Made by a program: the position numbers and the translations under genes. This document shows positions 27,139-36,623 of a stretch of 64,000 bases of DNA, piece after piece. The stretch spans positions 62,001-126,000 of the forward strand of contig NZ_SDSD01000003.1 in NCBI RefSeq assembly GCF_004798965.1. Reading direction: 5' to 3'. Under the pieces are notes generated by a model, which worked only from the letters and a program-made list of their open reading frames with translations, made no database searches and was not told where the DNA came from. The stretch comes from Onishia niordana (GTDB lineage Bacteria > Pseudomonadota > Gammaproteobacteria > Pseudomonadales > Halomonadaceae). Every line of letters begins with the position of its first letter. Within the stretch, counting starts at the first letter, position 1.

Positions 27139-28215
27139 ATGCCCACTTTACGCTTGCCAAAATCGCTTGCCCTTGCTGCGCTGCCCCTGGCGATGGCGGC
27201 CACTCAGGCTCAGGCCCAGTCATACGAGATGGCAATCGCCACTCAAATTCCTGAGAACATGAGTAATAACGCCATCTATCCGGCGCTGGTGCATTTCAAG
27301 AACCTCGTCGAGACCCGCACCGACGGTGACCTTGAGGTATCGATCTTTGGTGGTGGCCAGCTTGGCTCGGAGGTCGAGAACGGGTCCGAGGTGCAGGCAG
27401 GCGGTCGTACTTTGCAGTCGACCATCATGTCCTCCGGTGCCATGTCATCGTTCTACGGTGATTACCAGTTGGTCACCGCGCCCTTTCTATTTTCCAACTG
27501 GCGCCAGGCCTGGGCCTTTTTCGATGGCGCCTGGTTCGCTGACTTCATGGCAGGCACCGTCGAGGCGGCCGATATGCGCTACCTAGGGACCTTCGATGAC
27601 GGCGGCGGCTTCGTGGCCTTTACTAACAATAAGCGTTTGATCGAGACCGTCGAGGACCTGGATGGTCTGAATATCCGCACCGAGGAAAATCCTGCCCACG
27701 TCGCGATCATGCAGTCGCTGGGCGCGTCGGCCACACCGCTACCCTGGGGTGAGTTGATTACGGCACTCGAGACCGGTCTTGCCGATGGGCAGTTTAACGC
27801 CCCTGTACTCAACACGACGTTCAACTTCGATGCGGTCACCGACTACACCACCTTGACCGGCCATGTGTATAACAGCGCGCCTTGGGTGGTGAGCGAGAGC
27901 TGGTTCCAAGAGCTACCGGAAGACCACCAGCACGCCATCGTGACCTCGGCTCGCGAGGCCATCACCTTGAGCCACGGCATGTCGGGGGCACTGGCCACGG
28001 CTAGCTGGCAGGAGTCCTGTGAGCGCTTCGAGGAATGCTACATCATGCCCACCGACGAGCGTGAGCGTATGGCCGAGATCGCGCGGCCGGCGTGGAAGGA
28101 GTGGATCGTCAACGATTACGAGATGGACGAGGCCTTGGTCGACGAGATGCTTGGTGAGGTCGAACGCGTCGGCGACGAGGTCGCCGAGCAGGACATCACC
28201 CGCTACGCCCAGTAG
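27139..28215 (+). CDS. dctP: TRAP transporter, solute-binding protein (DctP family)
   Basis: 358 residues with a signal peptide (MPTLRLPKSLALAALPLAMA, cleaved after AQAQ). The fold markers are LVETRTDGDLEVSIFGGGQL, the RTEENPAHVAIMQSLGASAT segment with the conserved Arg that binds carboxylates, and TPLPWGELITALETGLADGQ. A carboxylate ligand is therefore expected. It is the first gene of a dctPQM set. ATG 27139 matches the signal peptide; upstream in-frame ATGs would add a non-signal extension. Confidence 0.9.
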   Translation: MPTLRLPKSLALAALPLAMAATQAQAQSYEMAIATQIPENMSNNAIYPALVHFKNLVETRTDGDLEVSIFGGGQLGSEVENGSEVQAGGRTLQSTIMSSGAMSSFYGDYQLVTAPFLFSNWRQAWAFFDGAWFADFMAGTVEAADMRYLGTFDDGGGFVAFTNNKRLIETVEDLDGLNIRTEENPAHVAIMQSLGASATPLPWGELITALETGLADGQFNAPVLNTTFNFDAVTDYTTLTGHVYNSAPWVVSESWFQELPEDHQHAIVTSAREAITLSHGMSGALATASWQESCERFEECYIMPTDERERMAEIARPAWKEWIVNDYEMDEALVDEMLGEVERVGDEVAEQDITRYAQ

Positions 28216-28296
28216 CGCTTGCCTGATCGTTGCAGACAGGCAGCCCGACGGCTGCCTGTCCGCCTATCGTCTTGAACTTGTGCGGGAGCAATTGCG

Positions 28297-28869
28297 ATGG
28301 CGATTCTCAAGCCCCTGCGTCGTCTCAGTGAAGCCGTCAATCGGCTGGCCATCCTGCTCTGTGTGGCCTGTATCCTGTTGATGCTGGGCATCTCCTTCAC
28401 GGCCTTTCTTTACAAGCTGGCGACCGGCTCGACTCTGAGTTGGACCTATTCTCTCGCCCGCTTGTTCTTGCCCTGGATCGGCTTCCTGTCGATGACCATT
28501 TCGCTGCGCTACGGCGAGCATGTGGCCATGACACTGCTGGTGCGGAGCCTACCGCGAGCCTTGCTGAAAGCCGCCGCCGTGACCTGCCTGGCGGTCATCG
28601 CGCTGTTCGCACTGATGCTGGTCTGGTACGGCTGGGGCTTCTTCCTCAATGCCACCCAGATGTACATGGTCTCCGATGACATCCAGATATCGAATCGCTT
28701 CACGGCGATCGTAGTGCCGCTATCCGGATTGATCATCCTCTTGCACCTGGTTCACGGCTTCGATCTGTTGGAGCACTTCATCGACGATCAATCGCTCATC
28801 GACGAGCTGATCGCGACTAACGATACCGATTCGTCTGCCCCCCACCGTGATGCGGAGACACCCTCATGA
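28297..28869 (+). CDS. dctQ: TRAP transporter small membrane subunit (DctQ)
   Basis: 190 residues with four hydrophobic spans (about 20-40, 60-75, 90-110 and 135-155) and the family's SYSLARLFLPWIGFLSM-like segment (WTYSLARLFLPWIGF). Its end overlaps dctM by 4 bases. It joins the solute-binding protein and the large subunit to form the importer, driven by ion gradients. Confidence 0.87.
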   Translation: MAILKPLRRLSEAVNRLAILLCVACILLMLGISFTAFLYKLATGSTLSWTYSLARLFLPWIGFLSMTISLRYGEHVAMTLLVRSLPRALLKAAAVTCLAVIALFALMLVWYGWGFFLNATQMYMVSDDIQISNRFTAIVVPLSGLIILLHLVHGFDLLEHFIDDQSLIDELIATNDTDSSAPHRDAETPS

Positions 28870-30143
28870 CACCTGCCATCCTCGTGTTCCTGGTGCTGTT
28901 GCTCATCGGCGCTCCGGTGGCGGTGGTAATGGCCATGTCGGGCCTCGCCGGCGGTTTCGCCCTCGGCGGTGAACGTATGCTGGGCATCATTGCCGACCGG
29001 ATGTTTTCGGGCGTCTCCGGGTTTCTGCTGATTGCCGTGCCTTATTTTATCTTTACCGCCGAACTGATGAACCAGGGTGGTCTGACCCACAAGCTGATTG
29101 CCTTCAACAACGCTATATTTGGGCGTGTCCGCGGGGCGCTTTCGCATGTCAATGTCACCGTATCGGTGTTCTTCGCCGGCCTGACCGGGGCGGCAATTAC
29201 CGACACCGTGGCGATTGGCAAGATCATGATTCCCGAGATGAAGGCGCAGGGCTATGACGCCGAGTATGCCGCGGCGATTACCGCCTGCTCGTCGATCATC
29301 GGCCCGATCATTCCGCCAAGCGTGGTAATGGTGGTCTACGCCACATTACTGCGTGATATCTCGGTGATCGATCTGTTCGCCGGCGGTATCATCCCGGGCA
29401 TTCTGCTGGCCGGCGCCTTGCTGGTGACCAGCATGATTCTTGCCTGGAAGCGCGGTTATCCGAAGCAGGCACCGACGCCCTTCAAGGCGGCGATTTTTGC
29501 CTTTCTGGCCGCACTTCCGGCCATGGTGGTCCCACTGATCATTCTCGGTGGGATCCTCTCTGGGCTGACGACCATCACCGAGGCCTCGGGGTTCGCGGCG
29601 GTCTACGCGATCCTGATCGGCGTGCTGGTCTATCGCAGCCTGACACTCGCGAAGATCTGGCATTCGCTGGTGGTCACGGTGCGCTTCTCCGGCGTGGTGT
29701 TCTTTCTGCTGGCGACCTCGGCGGTGCTCGGTTGGTTCGTGACCCGATCGGGGGTCGCCCGGGAGGCGGCCACGATCATCACGACCTTCAGTGATGTCGC
29801 CTTCGTGCAGTTGATGATGGTGTGTCTGCTGCTGATCATCATCGGTACGGTGATGGACGTGCTACCGGCATTGGTGGTGGTGGCCCCGGTGATCGTCCCG
29901 GCGATGATTCAGCTTGGCTTCGATCCGCTGCATTTCGCGATCCTGATGATTGTGGTGCTGAATATCTCCAACGTGACGCCGCCGGTGGGGATGACGCTGA
30001 TGACAGCGGCGCGCATCGCCCAGGTGCCCTATGAACGGGCGATCATCGCCTCCTTGCCATTTTATTTTTCGTTCCTGGCCGTCATCGTGCTGCTGGCTGC
30101 CTTTCCGGCGCTGTCGACTTGGATTCCAAGTCTCCTTGATTAA
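28866..30143 (+). CDS. dctM: TRAP transporter large membrane subunit (DctM)
   Basis: 425 residues with about 12 hydrophobic spans. Typical DctM segments are GLTGAAITDTVAIGKIMIPEM, SSIIGPIIPPSVVMVVYA and NISNVTPPVGMTLMTAARIA. The length is standard. The TAA stop at 30141-30143 lies in the first copy of a 14-bp tandem repeat. Confidence 0.9.
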   Translation: MTPAILVFLVLLLIGAPVAVVMAMSGLAGGFALGGERMLGIIADRMFSGVSGFLLIAVPYFIFTAELMNQGGLTHKLIAFNNAIFGRVRGALSHVNVTVSVFFAGLTGAAITDTVAIGKIMIPEMKAQGYDAEYAAAITACSSIIGPIIPPSVVMVVYATLLRDISVIDLFAGGIIPGILLAGALLVTSMILAWKRGYPKQAPTPFKAAIFAFLAALPAMVVPLIILGGILSGLTTITEASGFAAVYAILIGVLVYRSLTLAKIWHSLVVTVRFSGVVFFLLATSAVLGWFVTRSGVAREAATIITTFSDVAFVQLMMVCLLLIIIGTVMDVLPALVVVAPVIVPAMIQLGFDPLHFAILMIVVLNISNVTPPVGMTLMTAARIAQVPYERAIIASLPFYFSFLAVIVLLAAFPALSTWIPSLLD

Positions 30144-30249
30144 GCTTTCTTGATTAAGCCTTCTCGATTAAGCCTTCTCGATTAAGCCTTCTCGATTAAG
30201 CCTTCTCGATTAAGCCTTCTCGATTAAGCCTTCTGGACTGAGCCTGATG
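30138..30249 (+). repeat. 14-bp tandem repeat filling the dctM-deacetylase gap
   Basis: Seven copies of a GATTAAGCCTTCTC-like unit run from 30138 to 30235, with a degenerate eighth to 30249. The first copy contains the dctM stop codon and the last contains the ATG of the next gene. The inner five copies are identical, which suggests recent expansion. Unit period, lack of spacers and small size exclude a CRISPR. Confidence 0.9.
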
Positions 30250-31293
30250 AAACTCTTCTATTCCATCGACCAGAATCGCCACGCCCCGGAGACGTTCCTG
30301 CTACGGGGCCAACCGGCTCCGTCGCCGGAGCGTCCCGAACGAGCCGTGCGCCTCGCTGAAGCCATCACCGAGCTGGGCTTGACCCTCGAAGTGCCCGCGG
30401 CGGTGGATTCGCCGCATCTGCGCGAGCGCCTCGCACGCATCCATACCCCGCGCTATCTCGAGTTCCTGGAAACCATCCATGCCCGTTGGCAGGCGATGCC
30501 GGGGGCATCTGCCCTGGTGGCCCCCAATGTTCACCCCTGTGGTGGTGGGTATCAGTATCCGAGTCATCCCGTTGGCCAGGCGGGCTGGCATCTGCATGAC
30601 ATGGCCTGCCCGATCGGCGCCGACAGTTTCGCCGGCATGCTGGCCAGTGCCGCCAGCGCTGAGGCCGCGGCGCTGAGCGTGTGCGAGGGCGAGATGAGCG
30701 CCTATGCACTGTGTCGGCCGCCAGGCCATCATGCCGGGCCGGAAAGGGCGGGTGGCTTCTGCTTCCTCAATAATTCGGCGCTGGCGGCAACGATTCTTCG
30801 CGAACGCTATGATCGGGTGGCCATCGTCGATGTTGATCTGCACCACGGTAATGGCACCCAGGATATCTTCTATGCCCGTGGCGATGTCTGGACCGGGTCG
30901 GTGCATGCCGATACTGATGCGTTTTATCCGTTTTACTGGGGCGGTGCCGATGAAACCGGCAGCGGCGAAGGGCAGGGGGCGAACGTCAATCTGCCACTAC
31001 CACTGGGTAGTGATGGGAATACATTCATGGCTGCGCTTGATGCGTTGCTCCTCCGCCTTGATGACTTCGCTCCCGAGGCCATAGTGGTCGCGCTTGGTCT
31101 CGATGCGCACAAGGATGATCCGCTAGCCGGACTTTCGCTCGAGACCGAGGATTTTCGCCGGGTCGGTGCACGGTTGGGCCAGCTTTCCGTGCCGGTAGTG
31201 CTGATTCAGGAAGGTGGCTACCCGACCGAGGCCCTGGGCGCCAATCTGGCCGCCTTTCTCGCGGGCTTTCGCAAGGGCATCAGCGCCGATTGA
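30247..31293 (+). CDS. Histone-deacetylase-fold amidohydrolase, acetylpolyamine amidohydrolase type
   Basis: 348 residues, the size of bacterial acetylpolyamine amidohydrolases. The zinc-hydrolase motifs are intact: CRPPGHHAGPERAGGFCFLN with the catalytic His pair, IVDVDLHHGNGTQDIFY with the Zn-binding Asp and His, ALGLDAHKDDPLAG with the second Zn Asp, and IQEGGYP with the terminal loop. It should remove an acyl group from an amine, such as an acetylated polyamine or diamino acid. It is located behind a TRAP importer and ahead of RidA. Its ATG lies in the degenerate last repeat. Confidence 0.88.
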   Translation: MKLFYSIDQNRHAPETFLLRGQPAPSPERPERAVRLAEAITELGLTLEVPAAVDSPHLRERLARIHTPRYLEFLETIHARWQAMPGASALVAPNVHPCGGGYQYPSHPVGQAGWHLHDMACPIGADSFAGMLASAASAEAAALSVCEGEMSAYALCRPPGHHAGPERAGGFCFLNNSALAATILRERYDRVAIVDVDLHHGNGTQDIFYARGDVWTGSVHADTDAFYPFYWGGADETGSGEGQGANVNLPLPLGSDGNTFMAALDALLLRLDDFAPEAIVVALGLDAHKDDPLAGLSLETEDFRRVGARLGQLSVPVVLIQEGGYPTEALGANLAAFLAGFRKGISAD

Positions 31294-31373
31294 CGCCGCG
31301 GCCCCTATTTTTACGCTGACTGATCGAAACTCGATGGCCGAACCGGGCCATCCATTCACGAAAGGACATTGCC

Positions 31374-31730
31374 ATGACCGTCACCTATCAAGACAGCAAC
31401 GCCCGCATGAGCCAAGTCGCTGTGCACAACCAGACCGTCTATCTGGCCGGACAGGTGCCAAGTGATGCCAGCGCCGATATGAAGGGCCAGACCGAGCAGG
31501 TGCTGGCGCGCATCGATAGCCTGCTTGAGCAGGCCGGGACCTCCAAGCATCAGTTGATCTCGGCCCAGATCTGGGTGACCAGCATGGACGAGTTCGCGGC
31601 GATGAATGAGGCCTGGGACGCCTGGGTGGTGCCGGGCCGTCCGCCGGTGCGCGCGGCGGTGGAGGCCAAGCTGGCCAAGCCCGAGTGGAAGGTCGAAATC
31701 ATGGTCGTGGCGGCACTGCCGGGAGCCTGA
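31374..31730 (+). CDS. RidA family enamine/imine deaminase
   Basis: 118 residues of the RidA (YjgF/YER057c) fold: VHNQTVYLAGQVPSDASADM, QVLARIDSLLEQAGTSKHQL and PGRPPVRAAVEAKLAKPEWK, with the conserved Arg. RidA proteins hydrolyse reactive enamines and imines formed by PLP enzymes and amino-acid oxidases. The neighbours (ornithine-cyclodeaminase homologue, aminotransferase) make and use such imines. An upstream AAAGGA site sets the start at 31374. Confidence 0.88.
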   Translation: MTVTYQDSNARMSQVAVHNQTVYLAGQVPSDASADMKGQTEQVLARIDSLLEQAGTSKHQLISAQIWVTSMDEFAAMNEAWDAWVVPGRPPVRAAVEAKLAKPEWKVEIMVVAALPGA

Positions 31731-31731
31731 T

Positions 31732-32673
31732 ATGCGCATGATCACCAGCGAGGAGGTGGCAAGCGGCCTGCCCTGGGAATCGCTGATTCAACGCCTGGGC
31801 GCGGTCTTTCGCGAGGGTGTCGAGGCACCGCCACGCCATCATCACGCCATGCATCGCCCGGATGGCGAAGCCACCATGCTGCTGATGCCGGCCTGGGAGC
31901 CTGCCGGTTATATCGGGGTGAAGATGGTCAATGTCTTTCCGCAAAACGCCGATCAGGGGCTGCCGGCGATTGCTGGCGTCTATTTTCTCAGCGAGGGCCG
32001 ACATGGCCGGCCACTTGCGTGCATGGAGGGCAGTGAGCTGACGCGTCGTCGTACCGCCGCAGCCTCGGCATTGGCGGCAGGCGAACTGGCCCGTGAAGAT
32101 GCCGAGACGTTGTTGATCGTCGGTACCGGCAAGCTGGCGCCGATGCTGATCGAAGCCCATGCCTCGGTGCGTCCGATCAAGCGAGTCAGGGTCTGGGGGC
32201 GTCACGTCGAGAAGGCCGAGACTCTTGCCCGTGCCTATGCAGACCGCTTCGATATTGAGGCGGTCGAGGACCTGGAAGTGGCAGCAGGGCAAGCCGATAT
32301 TGTCAGCTGTGCAACGCTTTCCACCCAGGCGCTGGTGAAAGGGGCCTGGCTCAAGCTCGGCGCGCACCTGGATCTGGTCGGCGCCTTCCGCCACAGCATG
32401 CGCGAGAGCGACGGCGAGTGCTTCCATCGCGGTGAGGTGTTCGTCGATACCTATGCCGGTGCTCAGGGCGAAGCTGGCGATATCCATCAGGCGATCGAGG
32501 AGGGGGCTTTCGCCTTCGAGCAGATTCGTGCCGATCTCGCCGAGTTGCTGCGCGGCGAACGCAGTGGGCGATCGAGCGAGGAAGCTATCACCGTCTTCAA
32601 GTCGGTCGGCGCGTCACTCGAGGACCTGGCTGCCGCCATCGAGGTCTGGGAACAACTCGAGGGGGCGCCATGA
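31732..32673 (+). CDS. Ornithine cyclodeaminase / mu-crystallin family protein
   Basis: 313 residues. The family pattern includes GVKMVNVFPQN with the conserved Lys, GSELTRRRTAAASALAA, the NAD(P)-binding LLIVGTGKLAPMLIEAH, and DLVGAFRHSMRE with the conserved Asp. The family includes ornithine cyclodeaminase and reductases of cyclic imines (delta1-pyrroline-2-carboxylate). The sequence alone does not decide between them; the RidA neighbour favours an imine reductase. ATG 31732 follows the RidA stop by 1 base, and the stop overlaps the next start by 4. Confidence 0.82.
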   Translation: MRMITSEEVASGLPWESLIQRLGAVFREGVEAPPRHHHAMHRPDGEATMLLMPAWEPAGYIGVKMVNVFPQNADQGLPAIAGVYFLSEGRHGRPLACMEGSELTRRRTAAASALAAGELAREDAETLLIVGTGKLAPMLIEAHASVRPIKRVRVWGRHVEKAETLARAYADRFDIEAVEDLEVAAGQADIVSCATLSTQALVKGAWLKLGAHLDLVGAFRHSMRESDGECFHRGEVFVDTYAGAQGEAGDIHQAIEEGAFAFEQIRADLAELLRGERSGRSSEEAITVFKSVGASLEDLAAAIEVWEQLEGAP

Positions 32674-33797
32674 GCGGCCAGCAACCGGCCTCATCCGGGG
32701 AGCAGACCGGCTTCTTCTGGCATGAGCGCTGCTTCTGGCATGACCCGGGTGCGATCGGCGTCTTCTCCTCCCCCGGGGCGTTCCTGCAGCCCCAGCCGGC
32801 GTCTGAAAGCGCGGAGAGCAAGCGCCGGCTAAAGAACCTGCTGGAGGTGTCGGGACTGATCGACGAGCTTGTGGTCGAGAAGCCCGCACCGGCGAGCCGG
32901 GTCGACCTTGAGCGCTTTCATACCGCGGCTTATCTGGATGCCCTGACGGCGGGAGAGCAGGCCGGCGGCGGTGATGCTGGTGATTGTGCCCCCTTTGGCC
33001 CGGGCAGCGAGGCAGCGGCCTATCAGTCCGCGGGTCTCGCGGTGGCGGCCGTCGATGCAGTGGCGTGCGGGCGCTTGCGCAACGCCTATGCGCTGTGCCG
33101 GCCGCCAGGTCATCACGCCGAATCGGGGCGTGGTCGCGGCTTCTGTCTGCTCGGTAACATCCCCGTGGCGGTGAAGCGGGCGCGCGCCCTGGGGAAGATC
33201 GGGCGGGTGGCGATCCTCGATTGGGATGTGCATCACGGCAACGGCCAGCAGGATGCCTTCTATGACGATCCCGAGGTGTTCACGGTCTCGATTCATCAGG
33301 CCGGCAATTTTCCGCTGGATAGCGGCTTCGTCGAGGAGCGTGGGCGCGGCGAGGGGCATGGCACCAATCTTAACTTGCCGTTGCCGCCCGGTGCCGGCAT
33401 TGAGGCCTATCGATATGCTTTCGAGCGGCTTATCGTACCGGCTCTCGAGGCCTTTGCCCCTCAGATGATCGTGATCGCCTGTGGCTATGACGCCTGCGCC
33501 AAGGACCCTTTGGGCAAGATGTTGCTCAACAGCAGTGCCTTCGCCGACATGACCGCGCAAATCAAGGCGTTGTCAGAGCGTGTCTGCGAAGGGCGCCTGG
33601 TAATGATTCACGAGGGTGGTTACAGCGAGGGCTATGTGCCGCTTTGCGGCCATGCAGTGCTCGCGGCCCTGGCCGCCAGCGAGATCAAGGTACCCGACCC
33701 TCAGGACGCGGAGATCGCCGCCTGGGCCTATCAGGACCTTCAGCCTCATCAGCGCGAGCTGATCGATGGTTGGGTGCGCGATTGGCGCGAGACGTGA
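32670..33797 (+). CDS. Second histone-deacetylase-fold amidohydrolase
   Basis: 375 residues. CRPPGHHAESGRGRGFCLLG, AILDWDVHHGNGQQDAFY, ACGYDACAKDPLGKM and IHEGGYSEGYVPLC carry the same catalytic His pair and Zn ligands as in the enzyme at 30247, but the proteins are clearly diverged and not a recent duplicate. It is longer at the N-terminus (GFFWHERCFWHDPGA). Start by ATGA overlap with the previous gene. Two different deacetylases in one operon suggest two acyl substrates or two acylation positions on one substrate. Confidence 0.87.
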   Translation: MSGQQPASSGEQTGFFWHERCFWHDPGAIGVFSSPGAFLQPQPASESAESKRRLKNLLEVSGLIDELVVEKPAPASRVDLERFHTAAYLDALTAGEQAGGGDAGDCAPFGPGSEAAAYQSAGLAVAAVDAVACGRLRNAYALCRPPGHHAESGRGRGFCLLGNIPVAVKRARALGKIGRVAILDWDVHHGNGQQDAFYDDPEVFTVSIHQAGNFPLDSGFVEERGRGEGHGTNLNLPLPPGAGIEAYRYAFERLIVPALEAFAPQMIVIACGYDACAKDPLGKMLLNSSAFADMTAQIKALSERVCEGRLVMIHEGGYSEGYVPLCGHAVLAALAASEIKVPDPQDAEIAAWAYQDLQPHQRELIDGWVRDWRET

Positions 33798-33871
33798 AGG
33801 CATAGCCGCATATTCGGTCGCGGGCACACCGTCCTCGACCCATTTCGACAACTAGTGCTGAGAGGAAGGCC

Positions 33872-34822
33872 ATGACGCCATTGTATGATCGTGACGGTTT
33901 CATCTGGCATAACGGTGAATGGCTGGCGTGGCGCGACGCCACCACCCATCTGCTAACCCACACTCTGCATTACGGCATGGGATGCTTCGAGGGCGTGCGG
34001 GCCTATGCCGGACCGAATGGCACGCATCTCTTCCGGGTGGCCGAGCATACGCGTCGGCTGTGCGATAGCGCTCACTCCCTGGATATACCGTTACCTTTCA
34101 GTGCCGGTCAGCTGATAGATGCGCAACGAGAGTGCCTGGCACGTAATGGCCTGACCAACGCCTACCTGAAGCCCACCGTCTATTTTGGCGCCGAGGGGTT
34201 GGGGTTACGGGCCAAGGGACTGACCACCAATGTGATGGTGGCCGCCTGGGATTTGGGGAACTATGTCTCGGCGGCGGCGTCCCGGGAAGGGCTGCGCGCC
34301 CTGACCTCTTCCTGGGCGCGCCACCACGTCAACATCAGCCTGTGCCGGGCCAAGACCAACGGACATTACGTCAATTCGATGCTGGCGCTGAATACGGCGA
34401 TCAAGGCGGGATTCGACGAGACCCTAATGCTCGACCCGGAAGGCTATGTGGCCGAGGCCTCGGCGGCCAATGTCTTCCTGCTGCGTGACGGGGTGCTGCA
34501 TACCCCGGAGGTCACCTCCTGCCTGCAGGGCATCACCCGTGACAGCGTGATCCGCCTGGCCCGTGAGGTGCTGGGGCTCGAGGTGCAGGAGCGGCGTATT
34601 ACCCGTGATGAGCTCTATACCGCCGACGAGGCCTTCTTGACCGGCACTGCGGCCGAGCTACTGCCATTGCGTGAGCTGGATGGCCGTCGCATCGGGGCGG
34701 CCGGGCGCGAGATCGCCCCTGACTCTGTGACCGCTCAGCTTCAGGGGCTCTATCGTCGCGTTACTCGAGGTGATTTGGGCGAAGATCTTGCGGCCTATCA
34801 GGAATGGCTGACGCCTGCTTGA
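33872..34822 (+). CDS. ilvE: Branched-chain amino acid aminotransferase (class IV)
   Basis: 316 residues, with the BCAT start GFIWHNGEWLAWRDATTHLL and LHYGMGCFEGVRAY, the PLP lysine in CRAKTNGHYVNSMLAL, and EGYVAEASAANVFLL, then TGTAAELLPLREL. It interconverts branched-chain amino acids and 2-oxo acids. The position after the deacetylase operon hints at a role in that pathway, although it may simply be the housekeeping ilvE. The start is ATG 33872 after GAGAGGAAGG. Confidence 0.88.
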   Translation: MTPLYDRDGFIWHNGEWLAWRDATTHLLTHTLHYGMGCFEGVRAYAGPNGTHLFRVAEHTRRLCDSAHSLDIPLPFSAGQLIDAQRECLARNGLTNAYLKPTVYFGAEGLGLRAKGLTTNVMVAAWDLGNYVSAAASREGLRALTSSWARHHVNISLCRAKTNGHYVNSMLALNTAIKAGFDETLMLDPEGYVAEASAANVFLLRDGVLHTPEVTSCLQGITRDSVIRLAREVLGLEVQERRITRDELYTADEAFLTGTAAELLPLRELDGRRIGAAGREIAPDSVTAQLQGLYRRVTRGDLGEDLAAYQEWLTPA

Positions 34823-34836
34823 TCCTGCAACAAAAA

Positions 34837-34864
34837 CGCCATGGAGCGATGTCGCTCCATGGCG
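34837..34864 (-). terminator. Perfect 13-bp hairpin after ilvE, T-run on the opposite strand
   Basis: CGCCATGGAGCGA, two bases, TCGCTCCATGGCG. On the + strand A's precede it and GTATGC follows, so the intrinsic-terminator polarity is leftward, yet no leftward gene lies beside it. It may still limit read-through from ilvE. The remaining 320 bases up to the antiporter gene hold no ORF I can support; TAGAAT at 35135-35140 might be part of the antiporter promoter. Confidence 0.45.
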
Positions 34865-35186
34865 GTATGCTGACCTCCCTGGACACCCTCCGGGTGTCAC
34901 GGCGTCCTGCTTATCCCTTTGGCACACCCTGTGCCGTCGCGTCCGTGGCGTCTTGTCGACAGTGTCCCTTGTCTTGCTGGCCCGGGATATCGACGGCCTG
35001 TCGAACTCCCTTACCAATCACTATAGAGTATGAACACGTTTTGTGACAATTTATTAACCATGTGGTGACATTACGATGACGACTTTGCCAGTCTGAATCC
35101 TGATGATCCACTCCGCATCATGCGCTTTTCTGCTAGAATCGCCGCCTTTCGCGTCCTGATACATATCATTCGATGGAAGATAAGGC

Positions 35187-36548
35187 ATGAATGCGGTAAT
35201 TCTGGCAGTACTCGTCATGGTGGGCCTGTCCCTGGCCCGGGTATCGGTGGTCTTCGCGCTGGTGGTAGGCGCGCTGGTTGGTGGGTTGGTAGGCGGGTTG
35301 TCCCTCGACGCCACTTTGGCGGCTTTTAACAATGGGGTAGGTGGTGGCGCCAAGGTGGCACTTGCCTATGCCACGCTGGGGGCGTTTGCAGTGGCAATCT
35401 CCCGGTCGGGTCTACCGGATCTGCTGGCGCAGAAGTTGATTCGCTTGCTGGGCCAAGACGCCACCCAGCGTCGTCAGCAGGCAGTCAAGTACATGCTGCT
35501 GGGGTCGGTGCTTCTGGTGGCGGTGTCGTCGCAGAACCTGATTCCGGTGCATATCGCCTTTATTCCGATTTTGATTCCACCGCTACTGAAGGTCATGAAC
35601 CAGCTGCGTCTGGACCGCCGCGCAGTAGCCTGTGCGTTGACCTTTGGCCTCACTGCTCCCTATATGCTGTTGCCGGTCGGGTTCGGGGCCATATTTCTCA
35701 ATGACATCCTGCTTGCCAATATCAACAGTGCCGGCGAAGCGCTGGGCCTCGAGGTCTCCCGCGGCATGGTGCCATTGGCCATGGGCGTGCCGGTGGCTGG
35801 CATGGCACTGGGTCTGGTTGTGGCTATCGCCTTCAGTTATCGCAAGCCTAGGGATTATGCCGACAGTGAGCCGGTCACCAGCCAGCAGCCGCATTACCCA
35901 CCCCAGGGCGACGGCAGTGCACCCGCGGCCAGCACCACGGGACTTCTGATGTCGGTGGTGGCGATTCTCTCGGCCCTGGCGATTCAGCTCTATAGTGGCT
36001 CGATGGTGTTGGGCGGCCTGGTGGGTTTTGCACTGCTCTCTGTGGGCGGCATCTTTAAATGGCGTGAGGCCGATGACCTGTTCACCAGTGGCATGCGTAT
36101 GATGGCACTGATCGGCTTCATCATGATCTCTGCCTCGGGTTTCGCCGCCGTGATGGAGGCAACCGGTGAGGTTGATAGCCTGGTGCAGAGCTCTTTCGAC
36201 ATGATAGGTGATAATAAAGGGCTGGCTGCGCTGTTGATGCTGGTGGTAGGACTCTTTATTACCCTGGGAATCGGCTCTTCTTTCTCCACGATTCCGATTA
36301 TCGCCACCATCTTTGTACCGCTGGCCGTGCAATTCGGCTTTTCCGACCTGGCTACCGTTGCGCTCGTCGGTACTGCTGCCGCGTTGGGTGATGCTGGCTC
36401 GCCAGCATCAGATTCGACCCTCGGACCCACCTCGGGCCTCAATGTTGACCGCCAGCACGACCACATCTGGGACAGCGTGGTACCGACCTTCCTGCACTAC
36501 AACATTCCGCTGATTGCCTTCGGCTGGCTGGCGGCGATGAGTCTCTGA
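35187..36548 (+). CDS. Na+/H+ antiporter family (NhaC-like) transporter
   Basis: 453 residues, with about 11-12 membrane segments. Typical pieces are [59 protein letters not shown] and [21 protein letters not shown]. The protein belongs to the ion-transporter group that includes NhaC and putative amino-acid/proton antiporters. Import or export and the substrate cannot be told. Beside an amine-degrading cluster it could exchange a product. The ATG is at 35187 with GGAAGATAAGGC upstream. Confidence 0.8.
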   Translation: MNAVILAVLVMVGLSLARVSVVFALVVGALVGGLVGGLSLDATLAAFNNGVGGGAKVALAYATLGAFAVAISRSGLPDLLAQKLIRLLGQDATQRRQQAVKYMLLGSVLLVAVSSQNLIPVHIAFIPILIPPLLKVMNQLRLDRRAVACALTFGLTAPYMLLPVGFGAIFLNDILLANINSAGEALGLEVSRGMVPLAMGVPVAGMALGLVVAIAFSYRKPRDYADSEPVTSQQPHYPPQGDGSAPAASTTGLLMSVVAILSALAIQLYSGSMVLGGLVGFALLSVGGIFKWREADDLFTSGMRMMALIGFIMISASGFAAVMEATGEVDSLVQSSFDMIGDNKGLAALLMLVVGLFITLGIGSSFSTIPIIATIFVPLAVQFGFSDLATVALVGTAAALGDAGSPASDSTLGPTSGLNVDRQHDHIWDSVVPTFLHYNIPLIAFGWLAAMSL

Positions 36549-36623
36549 CGCGATGTTTTGCTTGCGGCTGAGAGGGCGAGAGGCCCGGCCTTTGGCACCG
36601 GCAGTATACGTGAATCAGATCAG

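Noticed and set aside
30138..30249. Possible CRISPR-like array
   Set aside because: The 14-bp units are directly adjacent with no spacers, and no cas gene is present.
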